Source: Bacteroidota bacterium | Lineage (GTDB): Bacteria > Bacteroidota > Ignavibacteria > Kryptoniales > JAKASW01 | DNA: 64,000 nt | Direction of reading: 5' to 3' | NCBI GenBank assembly: GCA_021789975.1 | Contig: JAJYIT010000004.1 | Coordinates: 1-64,000, forward strand | Part shown: positions 36,985 through 46,177 of the stretch, piece after piece | Numbering within the stretch: the first letter of the stretch is position 1 | Layout of the letters: every line of letters starts with the position of its first letter | Notes under the pieces: model-generated | The model's database searches: none | The model's input: the letters and a program-made list of their open reading frames with translations, nothing else | Told to the model about the DNA's origin: nothing | Program-made: the position numbers and the translations under genes

Positions 36985-39900
36985 AAAACTCGTAGACCAG
37001 CTCCTGGACCTCGGCACACTCAACAAGACCATCAAGCTGATCCGGGAAAACAGAAGCGCAAGACTCCACTCAGTCAGTGCGCCGTTTATGACACTTGTTA
37101 TGGCGCGCCACCTGAAGTTGGGAAATTCTGCCGTCCTTCTGGTCATCGACGATAGCGAGGTAAGCGAGAGAATTCAATCAGACTTCGAAGTACTTTCGAG
37201 TTCGGCACCCATAAGTCTCATCACCGAAGACCAGCCGAACTTGTCCGGACTCTTTTCTTTCTACTCGGGCGAAAAGAATCTTTACATTTCAGACTATGCT
37301 ACTCTTTTCACTAAAATGCCAGCTCAGGAGTCGCTCAAGGCTACTGCCGTTATGATCCGACCGCAGATAGAGATCGATCATGATGAACTAGTAAGCAAGT
37401 TGGCCAAATACGGTTACCAGCGAAAAGACTATGTTGAGGAGGTGGGAGATTTCTCGGTACGTGGGAGTATCGTCGACTTGTTCCCGGAGTCGAGTGAGAA
37501 TCCGCTACGGATAGATTTCTTCGGAGATAATGTAGAGACGATCCGAATATTCGACCCGATAACTCAGCGCTCGATTCAAACGATTGGATCGTTTACGCTT
37601 CTTCCGTTCTCCAATTCCAACAAAAACGAGATTGCATTTGCGGATCAGATTCCCGAAGGTGCGACCGTTTTCTTTTACGAACCTGGAGCGATCCCCAGGG
37701 ACCTATCTTCCGGTTTCAAACGTTTCGCCGATGCGATTTCAGCGAAAGCAAAGCTGATATACTGGAAGTCGATTGAACGGCGTGAGACAGACCACGATGT
37801 CAATGTTGTCCCCCAACCGACCTTCGGCGGTAAACTGCAGCTTGCGGCAACAAAGATTGCTGAGCTTTACAACGGCGGCTATAAGTTATTAGTCGCATCC
37901 AGCACGAAGCATCTTGAAGAGAACTTTTCAAATCTGCTGGCAGAATTCGATGAACTGAACGGCACTCTATTGCGGCAAGAAGTCAGGCTCATCCAGGCAC
38001 CTCTTTCAGGCGGGTTCATCCTCCCTGATGACAAGTTTGCACTTCTCACAGAACATGAGATCTTCGGTCGACGTTCGCCGCTTATCTCACGGAAGGAGAA
38101 AGCTAAGAAGTTTGTCGGGCTCCTCCGCCGGGATCTGAGTTCTCTACGGAAAGGCGACTATGTGGTTCATGAAGACCACGGGATCGGCCGATTCCTGGGT
38201 CTGCAGAAATTGAAGATTATAGACAGCGTACAGGAGTGCGTGAAGGTCGAGTATGCCGAAGGAGACATCCTCTATGTAAACATCGACTACGTCGGAAAAC
38301 TTCAGCGCTACGCTTCCGAAGATGGCTTCACGCCGAAGCTCTCGAAGCTTGGCGGACCTGAGTGGCAGCTTATGAAGAATCGCGCCAAAGGTAAGTTGAA
38401 GGACATAGCGAAAGATCTCATCAAGCTGTACGCCGACAGGAAGAAATCGAAAGGGATATCCTTCCAGAGGGATAGCATATGGCAGCACGAACTTGAAGCC
38501 TCTTTCATCTATGAGGACACAGCGGACCAACTCCGCGCGACATCCGAAATAAAGAAAGACATGGAGACAGAAAGCCCGATGGACCGGCTCCTCTGTGGAG
38601 ATGTCGGATTCGGGAAAACGGAGGTTGCTGTGCGTGCGGCTTTCAAGGCGGTGATGAGCGGGAAGCAGGTTGCAGTGCTTGTCCCGACTACAATACTTGC
38701 TGAACAACATTACAATACTTTCCGAGATCGTCTTGCCGATTACGCCGCAAGAGTCGAGGTTCTTTCTCGCTTCAAGAAAAAGACGGAGCAAAGGGAGACA
38801 CTTGAACGGTTGGCCGAAGGAAAAGTGGATATAGTGATCGGAACACACAGGCTTTTGTCCAAAGATGTAAAATTCCACGACCTCGGCCTTCTTGTCGTCG
38901 ACGAGGAGCACCGTTTTGGAGTCCTTGCTAAAGAAAAGATCAGGCAGCTCAAAGCGAACGTTGACACACTTTACATGACTGCAACTCCAATTCCGCGCAC
39001 ACTATACATGTCACTTTCATCTGCGATGGACATCTCGATCCTACAGACGCCTCCTGCAAACCGACTCCCGATCGACACATACATCGTAAATTTTGACGGA
39101 AAACTTCTTCAGGGAGTTATTGAGCGTGAGCTCGGCCGCGGAGGACAGGTGTTCTTTGTGAGTGACGCGGTCAAGGATTTAAGCAAGCTTGCCGACTTTG
39201 TGCGACGAAGGGTCCCGGACGCCAGAGTGGGTATTGTCCATGGTCAACTGAAGGCCCCGGAAATTGAGCGTACGATGGTACACTTTCTCGAAAAGAAACT
39301 CAATGTCCTCATTGCGACGAAGATCATCGAATCAGGAATTGACATTCCTTCAGTCAACACGCTCATCGTGAATAACGCCGACCGGTTCGGGCTTGCAGAA
39401 CTCTATCAGCTTCGTGGGCGGATAGGCAGGTCGAATGTGCAGGCCCACGCTTACCTCATCTCAAAGCCATTCTCCAATCTCACAAGGGATGCAGCGCGGA
39501 GGTTGACCGCGATAGAAGAATTCAGCGAGTTAGGATCAGGCTTCAATCTCGCGATGCGCGACCTGGAAATTAGAGGCGCAGGCAATGTACTCGGACGCGA
39601 GCAGAGCGGGTTCATTAACAATCTCGGTTTCGAAATGTATAACAAGGTTCTGGAAGAGGCAGTCGAAGAGGCGAAGTTCGAGGAAAACTTAACCGATCAG
39701 CTCGATTCCCTGACTCGTAGGAAAGTTGAACCGCGCGTGACTGTGGACGTCGATGCTTTTATTCCTGACGACTTTGTCACCGCTGACGCCGACCGGTTCG
39801 ACTTTTACAAAAGATTGTCGCGGGCCGGGTCAACCACCGCAATAGACGATCTCCGTGAGGAGATGAAAGACAGGTTCGGCGCTTTGCCGGAACCTGCCGA

Positions 39901-40198
39901 TAACTTATTCAGGTTAATAAAGGTTAAGATTACTCTCGAGCGCTTGAGGATACCCAAACTTGAAGAGCACGAAAAATTGATATCCATCTTTCTTCCGGCA
40001 GATGACCAGGATTTCTACAAAGAAATTTTTCCTCAGATGATGAATGCGCTGGACCGGATTAGCGACATCAAGCACCGCGTGACGCAGGAGAATGGAAGTG
40101 CGAAGGTAGAGATAACTTTCCTGCCGGGTCCAGGTGATGGTCAACCGGGCAAGATGGATCGGCTTGAGCGGCTGATAGATGTGATGAAAGTGGTGTGA
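36947..40198 (+). CDS. mfd: Transcription-repair coupling factor Mfd
   Basis: 1083 aa, close to the usual 1100-1150. The UvrB-homology region occupies about 30-330 (IDFFGDNVETIRIFDP). A CarD-like RNA-polymerase interaction domain follows (LRKGDYVVHEDHGIGRFLGL, about 395). The RecG-like translocase has GDVGFGKTEVAVRAAF (about 548), DEEHRFGV and TATPIPRTLYMS, then RGRIGRS and a TRCF C-terminal domain (about 930-1040). Mfd removes RNA polymerase stalled at lesions and recruits UvrA. The start is uncertain: ATG at 36947 or 36959, both inside murQ, neither with a good ribosome site. Confidence 0.95.
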   Translation: MQLKMPPVSLSSEKLVDQLLDLGTLNKTIKLIRENRSARLHSVSAPFMTLVMARHLKLGNSAVLLVIDDSEVSERIQSDFEVLSSSAPISLITEDQPNLSGLFSFYSGEKNLYISDYATLFTKMPAQESLKATAVMIRPQIEIDHDELVSKLAKYGYQRKDYVEEVGDFSVRGSIVDLFPESSENPLRIDFFGDNVETIRIFDPITQRSIQTIGSFTLLPFSNSNKNEIAFADQIPEGATVFFYEPGAIPRDLSSGFKRFADAISAKAKLIYWKSIERRETDHDVNVVPQPTFGGKLQLAATKIAELYNGGYKLLVASSTKHLEENFSNLLAEFDELNGTLLRQEVRLIQAPLSGGFILPDDKFALLTEHEIFGRRSPLISRKEKAKKFVGLLRRDLSSLRKGDYVVHEDHGIGRFLGLQKLKIIDSVQECVKVEYAEGDILYVNIDYVGKLQRYASEDGFTPKLSKLGGPEWQLMKNRAKGKLKDIAKDLIKLYADRKKSKGISFQRDSIWQHELEASFIYEDTADQLRATSEIKKDMETESPMDRLLCGDVGFGKTEVAVRAAFKAVMSGKQVAVLVPTTILAEQHYNTFRDRLADYAARVEVLSRFKKKTEQRETLERLAEGKVDIVIGTHRLLSKDVKFHDLGLLVVDEEHRFGVLAKEKIRQLKANVDTLYMTATPIPRTLYMSLSSAMDISILQTPPANRLPIDTYIVNFDGKLLQGVIERELGRGGQVFFVSDAVKDLSKLADFVRRRVPDARVGIVHGQLKAPEIERTMVHFLEKKLNVLIATKIIESGIDIPSVNTLIVNNADRFGLAELYQLRGRIGRSNVQAHAYLISKPFSNLTRDAARRLTAIEEFSELGSGFNLAMRDLEIRGAGNVLGREQSGFINNLGFEMYNKVLEEAVEEAKFEENLTDQLDSLTRRKVEPRVTVDVDAFIPDDFVTADADRFDFYKRLSRAGSTTAIDDLREEMKDRFGALPEPADNLFRLIKVKITLERLRIPKLEEHEKLISIFLPADDQDFYKEIFPQMMNALDRISDIKHRVTQENGSAKVEITFLPGPGDGQPGKMDRLERLIDVMKVV

Positions 40199-40296
40199 AA
40201 GCTATACGATTACCGTACATAGGTTGGAAACAGGGCGTCTGTGAAGCAAATCTAAGGGGAGCGGAGGATCTCAACTCATGAGAAAGGTAGGAACAA

Positions 40297-40521
40297 ATAA
40301 GCTTAGAACAAATTGAGGACGAAGCTCTCCAACTTTCGGAAAGAGATCGTGCGAAGCTCGCAAGGAAGCTATTGCTGAGTCTTGACACACTTTCTGAGAG
40401 CAAGATAGCGGATGACTGGTTAATAGAGGCCCGGCGTCGCGCAAGGGAACTCGACGCGGGGACTGTCCAACCTATTTCCGCTGAAGAGGTCAGACGTAAG
40501 GCTCAGGCTTTACTACGATAA
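40297..40521 (+). CDS. Addiction-module antitoxin (unstable antitoxin family) with ATA at the start position
   Basis: A 74-codon frame missing from the ORF track. It reads xSLEQIEDEALQLSERDRAKLARKLLLSLD and ends ISAEEVRRKAQALLR, a good match to the putative addiction module component family (PF09720). Family members usually begin MSLEQIE; here the first codon is ATA and an in-frame TAG lies just upstream, so no standard start exists. A purine-rich AAAGGTAGGA sits before it. Either ATA is used or the start has been lost. The stop overlaps the toxin remnant by four bases (ATAA), the ghost of an ATGA junction. Confidence 0.6.
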   Translation: MSLEQIEDEALQLSERDRAKLARKLLLSLDTLSESKIADDWLIEARRRARELDAGTVQPISAEEVRRKAQALLR

Positions 40522-40719
40522 GCTACTTATTCCACTAAACAGCCGAGGCTGAGCATCTTGAATCAGTTGCATTCTACGAGCTGAAGGGAGCCAGGGCTTG
40601 GTGCGGCTTACCTGGCGGAGTGCGAGAACGTGATGAGCCATGTATGCGAGGGACCGGATCGATATCCAATAGAAAAAAACGAACTGAGCAGAGATCACCA
40701 GCTCATTTTGAACAGCTAA
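40518..40719 (+). pseudogene. RelE/ParE-type toxin remnant (start lost, nonsense codon, frameshift)
   Basis: Reading from the ATAA overlap gives xSYLFH, a TAA stop, then TAEAEHLESVAFYELKG. After a frameshift the sequence continues REPGLGAAYLAECENVMSHVCEGPDRYP and ends at LILNS. The pieces line up with the ParE/RelE pattern (AExEL..AVxFYExxxPGLGxxFLxxVExxxxxIxxxPxxYP). The last beta strands are missing. With the antitoxin this is a dead toxin-antitoxin pair; the ORF track shows only misleading frames here. Confidence 0.6.
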
Positions 40720-40895
40720 TATCTGGTTTCTCGTGCAAACATCTGTGCGAGGGTCTGGGCTTGACGTTCCAGGATTTGAGCGGGAGACAACATCATGGAG
40801 CGCCACTTAATCTTGCCGTGCCACCTCTTGGAGAAACGTTTCGCTAGCGATTTCCTGCTCGCGGATTTCAGTAGTCCGTCTTTGTTGATATCCGG
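40716..40895 (-). pseudogene. Possible Cas1 C-terminal fragment
   Basis: The last about 60 codons of a minus-strand frame read NKDGLLKSASRKSLAKRFSK... and SPAQILERQAQTLAQMFARETRY. The order of helical blocks, with an ILERQAQTLAQMF segment and a terminal E.xY, resembles the C-terminus of CRISPR integrase Cas1. There is no N-terminal part: the frame runs into the IS256 remnant near 40900. No CRISPR repeats or other cas genes are visible. The assignment comes from pattern memory and is weak. Confidence 0.28.
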
Positions 40896-40916
40896 GTGGA
40901 ATCGTACCAGTACCCG

Positions 40917-42070
40917 ATGGGAGAAGACGGTGCCATAAAGAAGCTGCTGGAGGCATCTCTGGAAGGTATGCCGGAAGCTGAGCTTACCGAGCATCTTGAC
41001 TACGATAAATACTCTCCGTAATGCAAGAACAGTGCCAACAGCAAAAACGGTAAGAGTCGTATGACGATGCGCAATGACAACGGAGAATTGCACCTGATGG
41101 TGCCGCGGGATCGGAACGGAAGCTTCGATCCGGTAATCGTGAAGAAATACTAGAGGACACTTGGCTTAATCGGAGATAAAATCATCTCGATGTACGCGAA
41201 AGGAATTACCACCAGAGATATACAGTCTCACGTTCAGGAGGTGTATGGTCTTGAAATAAGTCCGGCTCTGGTATCCCAGATAACCGGCAAGATCATCGGG
41301 CTGGCTAAGGAGTGGCACAACCGGCCACTGGGGGCGGTCTATCCAATTGTGTTCTTTGTTGCCATCCACTACAAAGTCCATGATGACGGAAAAGTCGTGA
41401 GCAAAGCTGCGTATACGACCCTGGCGGTGGACATAACAGGCAAGAAGGACTTGCTCGGCCTATGGGTCTCCGAAGCCGAAGGAGCGAACCTCTGGCTGGC
41501 CGTCATGACCGGACTAAAGAACCGTGGGGTGCAGGATATCCTTATCGCCTGCGTCGATGAGTTGAAGAATTTTCCGGAAGCAATAAATACTGTTTTCCCG
41601 AAAACGGAGAACCAGCTTTGTGTTATCCACCTCATCCGCACCGCGCTGAAGTACATCGCCTCCAAGGATCAGAATGCCTTCATGAAGAACCTCAGGGCAG
41701 TGGACAATGCCCCGACCGAAGAAGCCGCCCGGGTGGCTCTCGATAAGCTCGAAGAAGTCTGCGGGAAGAAGTACTCCCTATCCATAAAGGTCTGGAAATA
41801 GAACTGGGAACACGCCTCCACCTTTTTCAAGTACCCTGAAGAACTCCGGAGGATGATCTACACGACCAACGCCGTAGAGGCTCTACATCGCCAGTTCAGA
41901 AAAGTCACGAAGGCCAAATCCATTTTCCCCAACGATGATGCTCTTAAAAAATGCTCTTCCTCGCTTACAGGGACATATCCAAGAAATGGATCAAGCCCCT
42001 CCAAAACTGGCCCATTGTTCTTTCTCATCTCTCAATTATCTTTGCCGACAGATTAAACGATGTCCTCTGA
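40917..42070 (+). pseudogene. IS256-family (mutator-type) transposase, multiply disrupted
   Basis: A frame from the ATG at 40917 (GEDGAIKKLLEASLEG) carries the family blocks VPRDRNGSFDPVIVKKY, SMYAKGITTRDIQSHV, YTTLAVDITGKKDLLGLWVSEAEG, ACVDELKNFPEAI and TTNAVEALHRQFRKVTKAK. These include the expected DDE residues. It is broken by TAA (about 41020), TAG (about 41150) and TAG (about 41800), then a frameshift near 41945 before MLFLAYRDISKKW...ADRLNDVL. The ORF track shows the pieces at 41190-41801 and 41853-42056. It cannot be active. Confidence 0.88.
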
Positions 42071-42121
42071 GACAGAAAATCCATTTACACAAATTTTCTT
42101 ACGAACTCGAAATTTTCTGTC
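42071..42121. repeat. Probable right-end sequence of the IS256 remnant with inverted repeat
   Basis: Immediately after the transposase stop, GACAGAAAATCCATTTACAC is followed by an inverted copy ATTTTCTGTC (42112-42121). Sequences such as CCATTTACACAAA just after the gene are common at IS256-family right ends. A matching left terminal repeat was not found. Confidence 0.4.
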
Positions 42122-42172
42122 ATGGTCTTTCGCATTATAGGTCGGCACATTTCGAGATTCTTCAGCTCCCCG

Positions 42173-42751
42173 CTAGAAAAGCATTTGCTCAGGCGGCGGA
42201 TAAAGCACCCTCGTACCTTCTACAACTGCAAACTGTGTGAGCTTGTGAGGTGAAACTTTATCAGCGCCCATGATATGTAGCACGATCACTCCGTGCTCCA
42301 GTAGAGAATCTGAAACAAGCGACCTGTGGCAGCGCCATGGCACAGCCTCGGCACACATGATTGCCGTCCTGCTTCTCCGCGACAACTCTATCAAATAGGT
42401 TATAGCCTGTTCAAACATTTCAGTTTGCATGTAATCAGCGAATCCCCTGAAGCTCGCGTTTCGCCAGCCGAGATTTATGGAATCTTTTCGTGCGTGCCTT
42501 AGGCCGCCGAGCGAAGGTTGATGGAGGTAATCGATTGCTGCCGACCTGAGCGATCCACGAAGAAATTCGGAGGCGAACTGTGGATTATGTTTTGATTTCG
42601 GGATGGCTCGAATATCCACCAAGAGCTTTACTCCGTTTTCTTTCAGGAGTGAGATAAGCTCGCCTATTTGCCTGGTGGAATGCCCAATCGTGTAGATTTT
42701 AAGCCAGGATTGTTTTTCGTTTACCTTGTCGGTATCGGGAACTTGAGTCAT
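42173..42751 (-). CDS. DUF488-family protein
   Basis: 192 aa. KIYTIGHSTRQIGELISLLKENGVKLLVDIRAIPKSKHNPQF near the N-terminus, YLHQPSLGGLR in the middle and CAEAVPWRCHRSLVSDSLLEHG near the C-terminus are the defining blocks of DUF488, whose biochemical role is not settled. The invariant Cys-Trp-Arg-Cys-His patch suggests metal or nucleic-acid handling. AGGAAAA precedes the ATG. It points toward the IS256 remnant and has no partner gene. Confidence 0.85.
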   Translation of the reverse strand: MTQVPDTDKVNEKQSWLKIYTIGHSTRQIGELISLLKENGVKLLVDIRAIPKSKHNPQFASEFLRGSLRSAAIDYLHQPSLGGLRHARKDSINLGWRNASFRGFADYMQTEMFEQAITYLIELSRRSRTAIMCAEAVPWRCHRSLVSDSLLEHGVIVLHIMGADKVSPHKLTQFAVVEGTRVLYPPPEQMLF

Positions 42752-42841
42752 TTTTCCTTCACTCCGTTTATGTTATCTTAATATCGTCTCATAAAGTTCC
42801 GCCAAATAATCTTCGGGATAGACTTAACCAAGGAGTTGAAA

Positions 42842-42916
42842 ATGGACTTGATGAGCAGGTTTGCTTTTGATGCCGAGATGGCGACTATCCGTGGAATCTC
42901 CATCGCCATTTGTTGA
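42842..42916 (+). CDS. Possible 24-aa small ORF upstream of typA
   Basis: AAGGAGTTGAAAATG is one of the best ribosome sites in the window and opens a 24-codon frame (MDLMSRFAFDAEMATIRGIS...). No family is recognised. The rest of the 332-bp gap (42752-43083) shows nothing coding. It could be a leader peptide for typA, the stub of a lost gene, or chance. Confidence 0.25.
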   Translation: MDLMSRFAFDAEMATIRGISIAIC

Positions 42917-43083
42917 TCGAACAAAGACAGAATAGATACTGATCACGATTTCTAGTAGCTCATTTCAAAGGAGCATGTTTACTAGACTTCTGTAGAGATA
43001 CGAATGCGAAGCCTTTCGGGGAAGGAGTTTACGAACGCACCACTGCCGAAAAGGGTTGAAATCACTAAATCATAAGAAAAGTA

Positions 43084-44904
43084 TTGAGAGACTATAAGCT
43101 AAGAAATATTGCCATAATTGCACACGTTGACCATGGGAAGACAACGCTGGTCGATTTCATGCTGAAACAAACGGGAACCTTCCGTGAAAACCAGAACATG
43201 GGTACACGTATTCTGGATTCCAACGATCTTGAGCGCGAGAAAGGAATAACAATTCTCGCCAAGAATGCTTCAGTAAGGTATAAAGATGTCAAGATAAACA
43301 TTGTAGATACGCCAGGCCACTCGGATTTCGGCGGTGAAGTTGAAAGGACGCTGATGATGGTTGACGGTGTCCTCCTTTTGGTGGATGCAGCCGAAGGACC
43401 GTTGCCACAGACAAAGTTCGTTCTTCGAAAAGCACTCGAGCTCAACCTAAGACCGGTTGTAGTCATTAACAAAATTGACAGGAAGGATGCCAGGCCGGCC
43501 GAGGTCCTCAACGAGATTTATGACCTGTTTATTTCGCTCGGCGCGAACGACGAGCAGATAGACTTCCCTGTGATATACACAATCGCAAAGCAAGGAATCG
43601 CGAAGCGTTCACTCGAGGAAGAAAGTCACGACCTCTCTCCTCTTTTTGAGACGATCCTGAAGCAGATCCCCGAACCTCCTGCCGACGCTGATTTGCCTTT
43701 TCAGATGCTCGTTATGAACATCGAATACAACGATTATATCGGTCGTCTCGGAATAGGCAGAATATTCCGAGGGACAATTAAGGACGGAGCTCCGATGCGG
43801 GTGGTCCATAAGGACGGCAAAGTAGAAGATGCACGCATCACGAAGATCTACACCTTCGAAGGTCTTAAGAGAGACGAAGCGATTGAGGCAAGTGCAGGCG
43901 AGATAATAGCTCTTGCCGGAATGGAAGATGTCGACATTGGAGAGACCATCTGCGACCCGGCCGATGTGACGCCGCTGCCGTTCGTCAACATCGAGGAGCC
44001 GACGCTTTCGATGAACTTTGTCGTCAACAATTCACCCTTCGCAGGCAAAGAGGGGAAGTACGTTACCACGAGAAACCTTGCCGAGCGCTTGATGCGTGAG
44101 CTGCGGGCTAATGTCAGCTTGCGTGTGGAGCCGGGAGACACGCCGGATGTATTCAAAGTCAGCGGACGTGGCGAGCTTCATCTTGCCATTCTCATCGAAA
44201 CCATGCGGAGAGAAGGTTACGAATTCCAGGTCGGCAAACCTCAGGTGATTTACAAGACGGTCGGCGGTGAGCTCCGTGAGCCGGTCGAACAGGTTATCAT
44301 AGATGTGCCCGACGAGTACGTGGGTACGGTGATCGACAACCTTAGTCGCCGAAAAGGCGAAATGAAGAACCTCAGCCCGAGTCACGGAAATACCAGACTC
44401 GAGTTCATCGTCCCGGCCAGAGGCTTGATCGGGTTCAGGACCGAATTCCTCACGCAGACTAAAGGGACCGGGATCCTTCATCACAACTTCCACGGGTATG
44501 AAGCATACAAAGGAGAGATTGAAGGACGGAACAAAGGAGCCGTGGTGGCGCTGGAAACCGGAACTGCGGTGGCATATGCAATGTGGAAGCTCGGAGAGAG
44601 AATGTCATTCTTCATTGAGCCCGGCACACAAGTTTACGCAGGCATGATCGTCGGCGAGAATGCGAGAGACGACGTGATCGTCGCGAACGTGTGCAAGACA
44701 AAGCATCTGACGAACATGCGCGCGTCGACCGCCGACGAGGCGATTCGCCTCGAACCACCGATCCCGATGACTGTAGAGAGAGCTATTGAATGGATAAATG
44801 ACGATGAGTATGTTGAGTTCACACCTAAGTCAGTCAGATTGCGAAAGACGATCCTCGACCATGATGAGCGGTATAAAGCGAGAAAAAGGACCGCGGTAGG
44901 GTAA
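43084..44904 (+). CDS. typA: Ribosome-associated GTPase TypA/BipA
   Basis: 606 aa, the family length. The EF-G-like G domain begins [17 protein letters not shown] (P-loop), with RGITI-like [26 protein letters not shown] (G3) and [10 protein letters not shown] (G4). Domains II, III and V and the BipA-specific C-terminal domain follow ([26 protein letters not shown], about 450-475). It binds ribosomes and helps 50S assembly and stress or low-temperature growth. Start is TTG (43084), preceded by [19 protein letters not shown] is the normal N-terminus. Confidence 0.96.
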   Translation: MRDYKLRNIAIIAHVDHGKTTLVDFMLKQTGTFRENQNMGTRILDSNDLEREKGITILAKNASVRYKDVKINIVDTPGHSDFGGEVERTLMMVDGVLLLVDAAEGPLPQTKFVLRKALELNLRPVVVINKIDRKDARPAEVLNEIYDLFISLGANDEQIDFPVIYTIAKQGIAKRSLEEESHDLSPLFETILKQIPEPPADADLPFQMLVMNIEYNDYIGRLGIGRIFRGTIKDGAPMRVVHKDGKVEDARITKIYTFEGLKRDEAIEASAGEIIALAGMEDVDIGETICDPADVTPLPFVNIEEPTLSMNFVVNNSPFAGKEGKYVTTRNLAERLMRELRANVSLRVEPGDTPDVFKVSGRGELHLAILIETMRREGYEFQVGKPQVIYKTVGGELREPVEQVIIDVPDEYVGTVIDNLSRRKGEMKNLSPSHGNTRLEFIVPARGLIGFRTEFLTQTKGTGILHHNFHGYEAYKGEIEGRNKGAVVALETGTAVAYAMWKLGERMSFFIEPGTQVYAGMIVGENARDDVIVANVCKTKHLTNMRASTADEAIRLEPPIPMTVERAIEWINDDEYVEFTPKSVRLRKTILDHDERYKARKRTAVG

Positions 44905-44956
44905 GAAAGCTCTCGGGCGCTTCGCGCCTTCGCACGGTTGAGGGTTTCTCCCCTTC

Positions 44957-44988
44957 CTTGATTTTAGAACCCTCCAAACCTATATTTT
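44957..44988 (+). promoter_or_regulatory. Possible Bacteroidota-type promoter for efp
   Basis: CTTG, 20 bp, then TATATTTT approximates the TTTG-N19-21-TAnnTTTG pattern used by the Bacteroidota primary sigma factor, each box with one mismatch. It ends about 40 bp before the efp ATG. Confidence 0.25.
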
Positions 44989-45028
44989 CAGGCAATATTC
45001 ACCAAACACCAAGATTTTACGGGAGATT

Positions 45029-45589
45029 ATGGCTACAACTTCAGATTTCAGGCCAGGTTTAACAATTCGCTACAACAATGACCTCTGGACGATTGTCGAA
45101 TTCCAGCATGTCAATCCGGGAAACTGGCGAGCATTTGTCCGCGCTAAGATGAAGAACATCAAAACCGGCCAGGTGATCGAGAATCGTTTCCGAGCAGGTC
45201 AGGACGTCGACGTTGTCAGGATTGAACAGCGTGCATACCAATACCTTTATCGCGACGGCGATATGTTTGTCTTCATGGAGAATGATACCTTCGAGCAGAT
45301 TCAGGTCCCCGAAGAAGTTGTGGGTGAAGGAAGTGATTTGCTGAAAGAAAACGAGACAGTTCAGATCTTCTTCAACGGAACTGAGATTACCGCGGTTGAG
45401 ATACCTATTTTCGTCAGCCTGCGCGTGGTCGAAACCGAGCCGGGACTGAAGGGTGATAGTGTGAACAACGTCATGAAGGCCGCAAAGCTTGAGACCGGAG
45501 CAACAGTGAATGTTCCTTTATTCGTCAATGAAGGAGATATGTTGAAAATTGATACGCGAACCGCTTCTTATGTGGAACGCGTAAAATAG
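45029..45589 (+). CDS. efp: Elongation factor P
   Basis: 186 aa, three-domain EF-P: KOW-like N-domain, OB domain ([24 protein letters not shown]) and C-terminal OB domain ending [13 protein letters not shown]. It promotes peptide-bond formation at polyproline stretches. The loop that reaches the peptidyl-transferase centre reads NPGNWRAF, so the residue equivalent to E. coli Lys34 is Asn32. It therefore cannot be beta-lysylated or rhamnosylated at the usual site; an Arg follows two residues later. Chlorobium EF-P has a similar PGNLRAF loop. The neighbouring accB-accC genes are a common efp context. Confidence 0.96.
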   Translation: MATTSDFRPGLTIRYNNDLWTIVEFQHVNPGNWRAFVRAKMKNIKTGQVIENRFRAGQDVDVVRIEQRAYQYLYRDGDMFVFMENDTFEQIQVPEEVVGEGSDLLKENETVQIFFNGTEITAVEIPIFVSLRVVETEPGLKGDSVNNVMKAAKLETGATVNVPLFVNEGDMLKIDTRTASYVERVK

Positions 45590-45599
45590 ATTGCCCCTA

Positions 45600-45640
45600 C
45601 CCGACTAAGTCGGGATCTCGACCCGAAGAGACTGGGTCGA
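45600..45640. repeat. Two tandem perfect hairpins between efp and accB
   Basis: CCCGACtaaGTCGGG (45600-45614) and TCGACCC-N9-GGGTCGA (45618-45640) are perfect stems of 6 and 7 bp, separated by 3 nt. No T run follows, so they are not typical terminators. They may be a small dispersed palindromic repeat or an RNA structure setting the ratio of efp to accB expression. Confidence 0.5.
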
Positions 45641-45678
45641 AGAGAAATCGGCGCCCTTTCATTTTACCGGAGTCTACA

Positions 45679-46173
45679 ATGGACCTTAACTACATCAAGA
45701 AGCTCGTCAAACTGGTTGACGAAAGCGGGGTAGATGAAATAGAGATTGAGGAAGAGGGGACGAAAATCAGAATCGGCAAACATCGTCAGAACTCGAGTGC
45801 TGTGCAACCGTTCTTTCCGGTGAATATTCCACTGGCGCAGCTCTTGGCTCAACCGGCGGCAGATCAGCAAGCGAGTTCCGGCGGTGCGGTTGTTCAGTCT
45901 TCCCCTCAGCAGGCCAAAGTTGAAGAGAAGAAATACCACCAGGTTAAGTCGCCTATTGTCGGCACATTCTATCGAGCTCCTGCCCCGAATGCCGATCCCT
46001 ACGTACAGATTGGATCGACCGTGCAGCCCGGAATGGTTCTCTGCATAATTGAAGCTATGAAGCTGATGAATGAGATCGAATGTGACGTGTCAGGAAAAGT
46101 AGTCAATGTCCTGGTAGAGAACGGCCAGCCCGTGGAATACAATCAGCCGCTATTTGAAATAGAACCCGCGTGA
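45679..46173 (+). CDS. accB: Biotin carboxyl carrier protein of acetyl-CoA carboxylase
   Basis: 164 aa. An N-terminal helical region (1-45) and a Pro/Ala/Gln-rich linker (about 50-85) lead to a biotinyl domain with [13 protein letters not shown] (about 91-103) and the biotinylation motif EAMKLMNEI (Lys128). It carries CO2 between the biotin carboxylase and carboxyltransferase of fatty-acid synthesis. accC begins 4 nt after the stop. Confidence 0.95.
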   Translation: MDLNYIKKLVKLVDESGVDEIEIEEEGTKIRIGKHRQNSSAVQPFFPVNIPLAQLLAQPAADQQASSGGAVVQSSPQQAKVEEKKYHQVKSPIVGTFYRAPAPNADPYVQIGSTVQPGMVLCIIEAMKLMNEIECDVSGKVVNVLVENGQPVEYNQPLFEIEPA

Positions 46174-46177
46174 CCGC

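Noticed and set aside
40513-40806. 97-aa minus-strand ORF over the toxin remnant
   Set aside because: Shadow of the frameshifted toxin; the plus-strand fragments match ParE/RelE.
44915-44935. GGCGC-TTC-GCGCC hairpin after typA as a terminator
   Set aside because: Only a 5-bp stem and no T tract; too weak to call.
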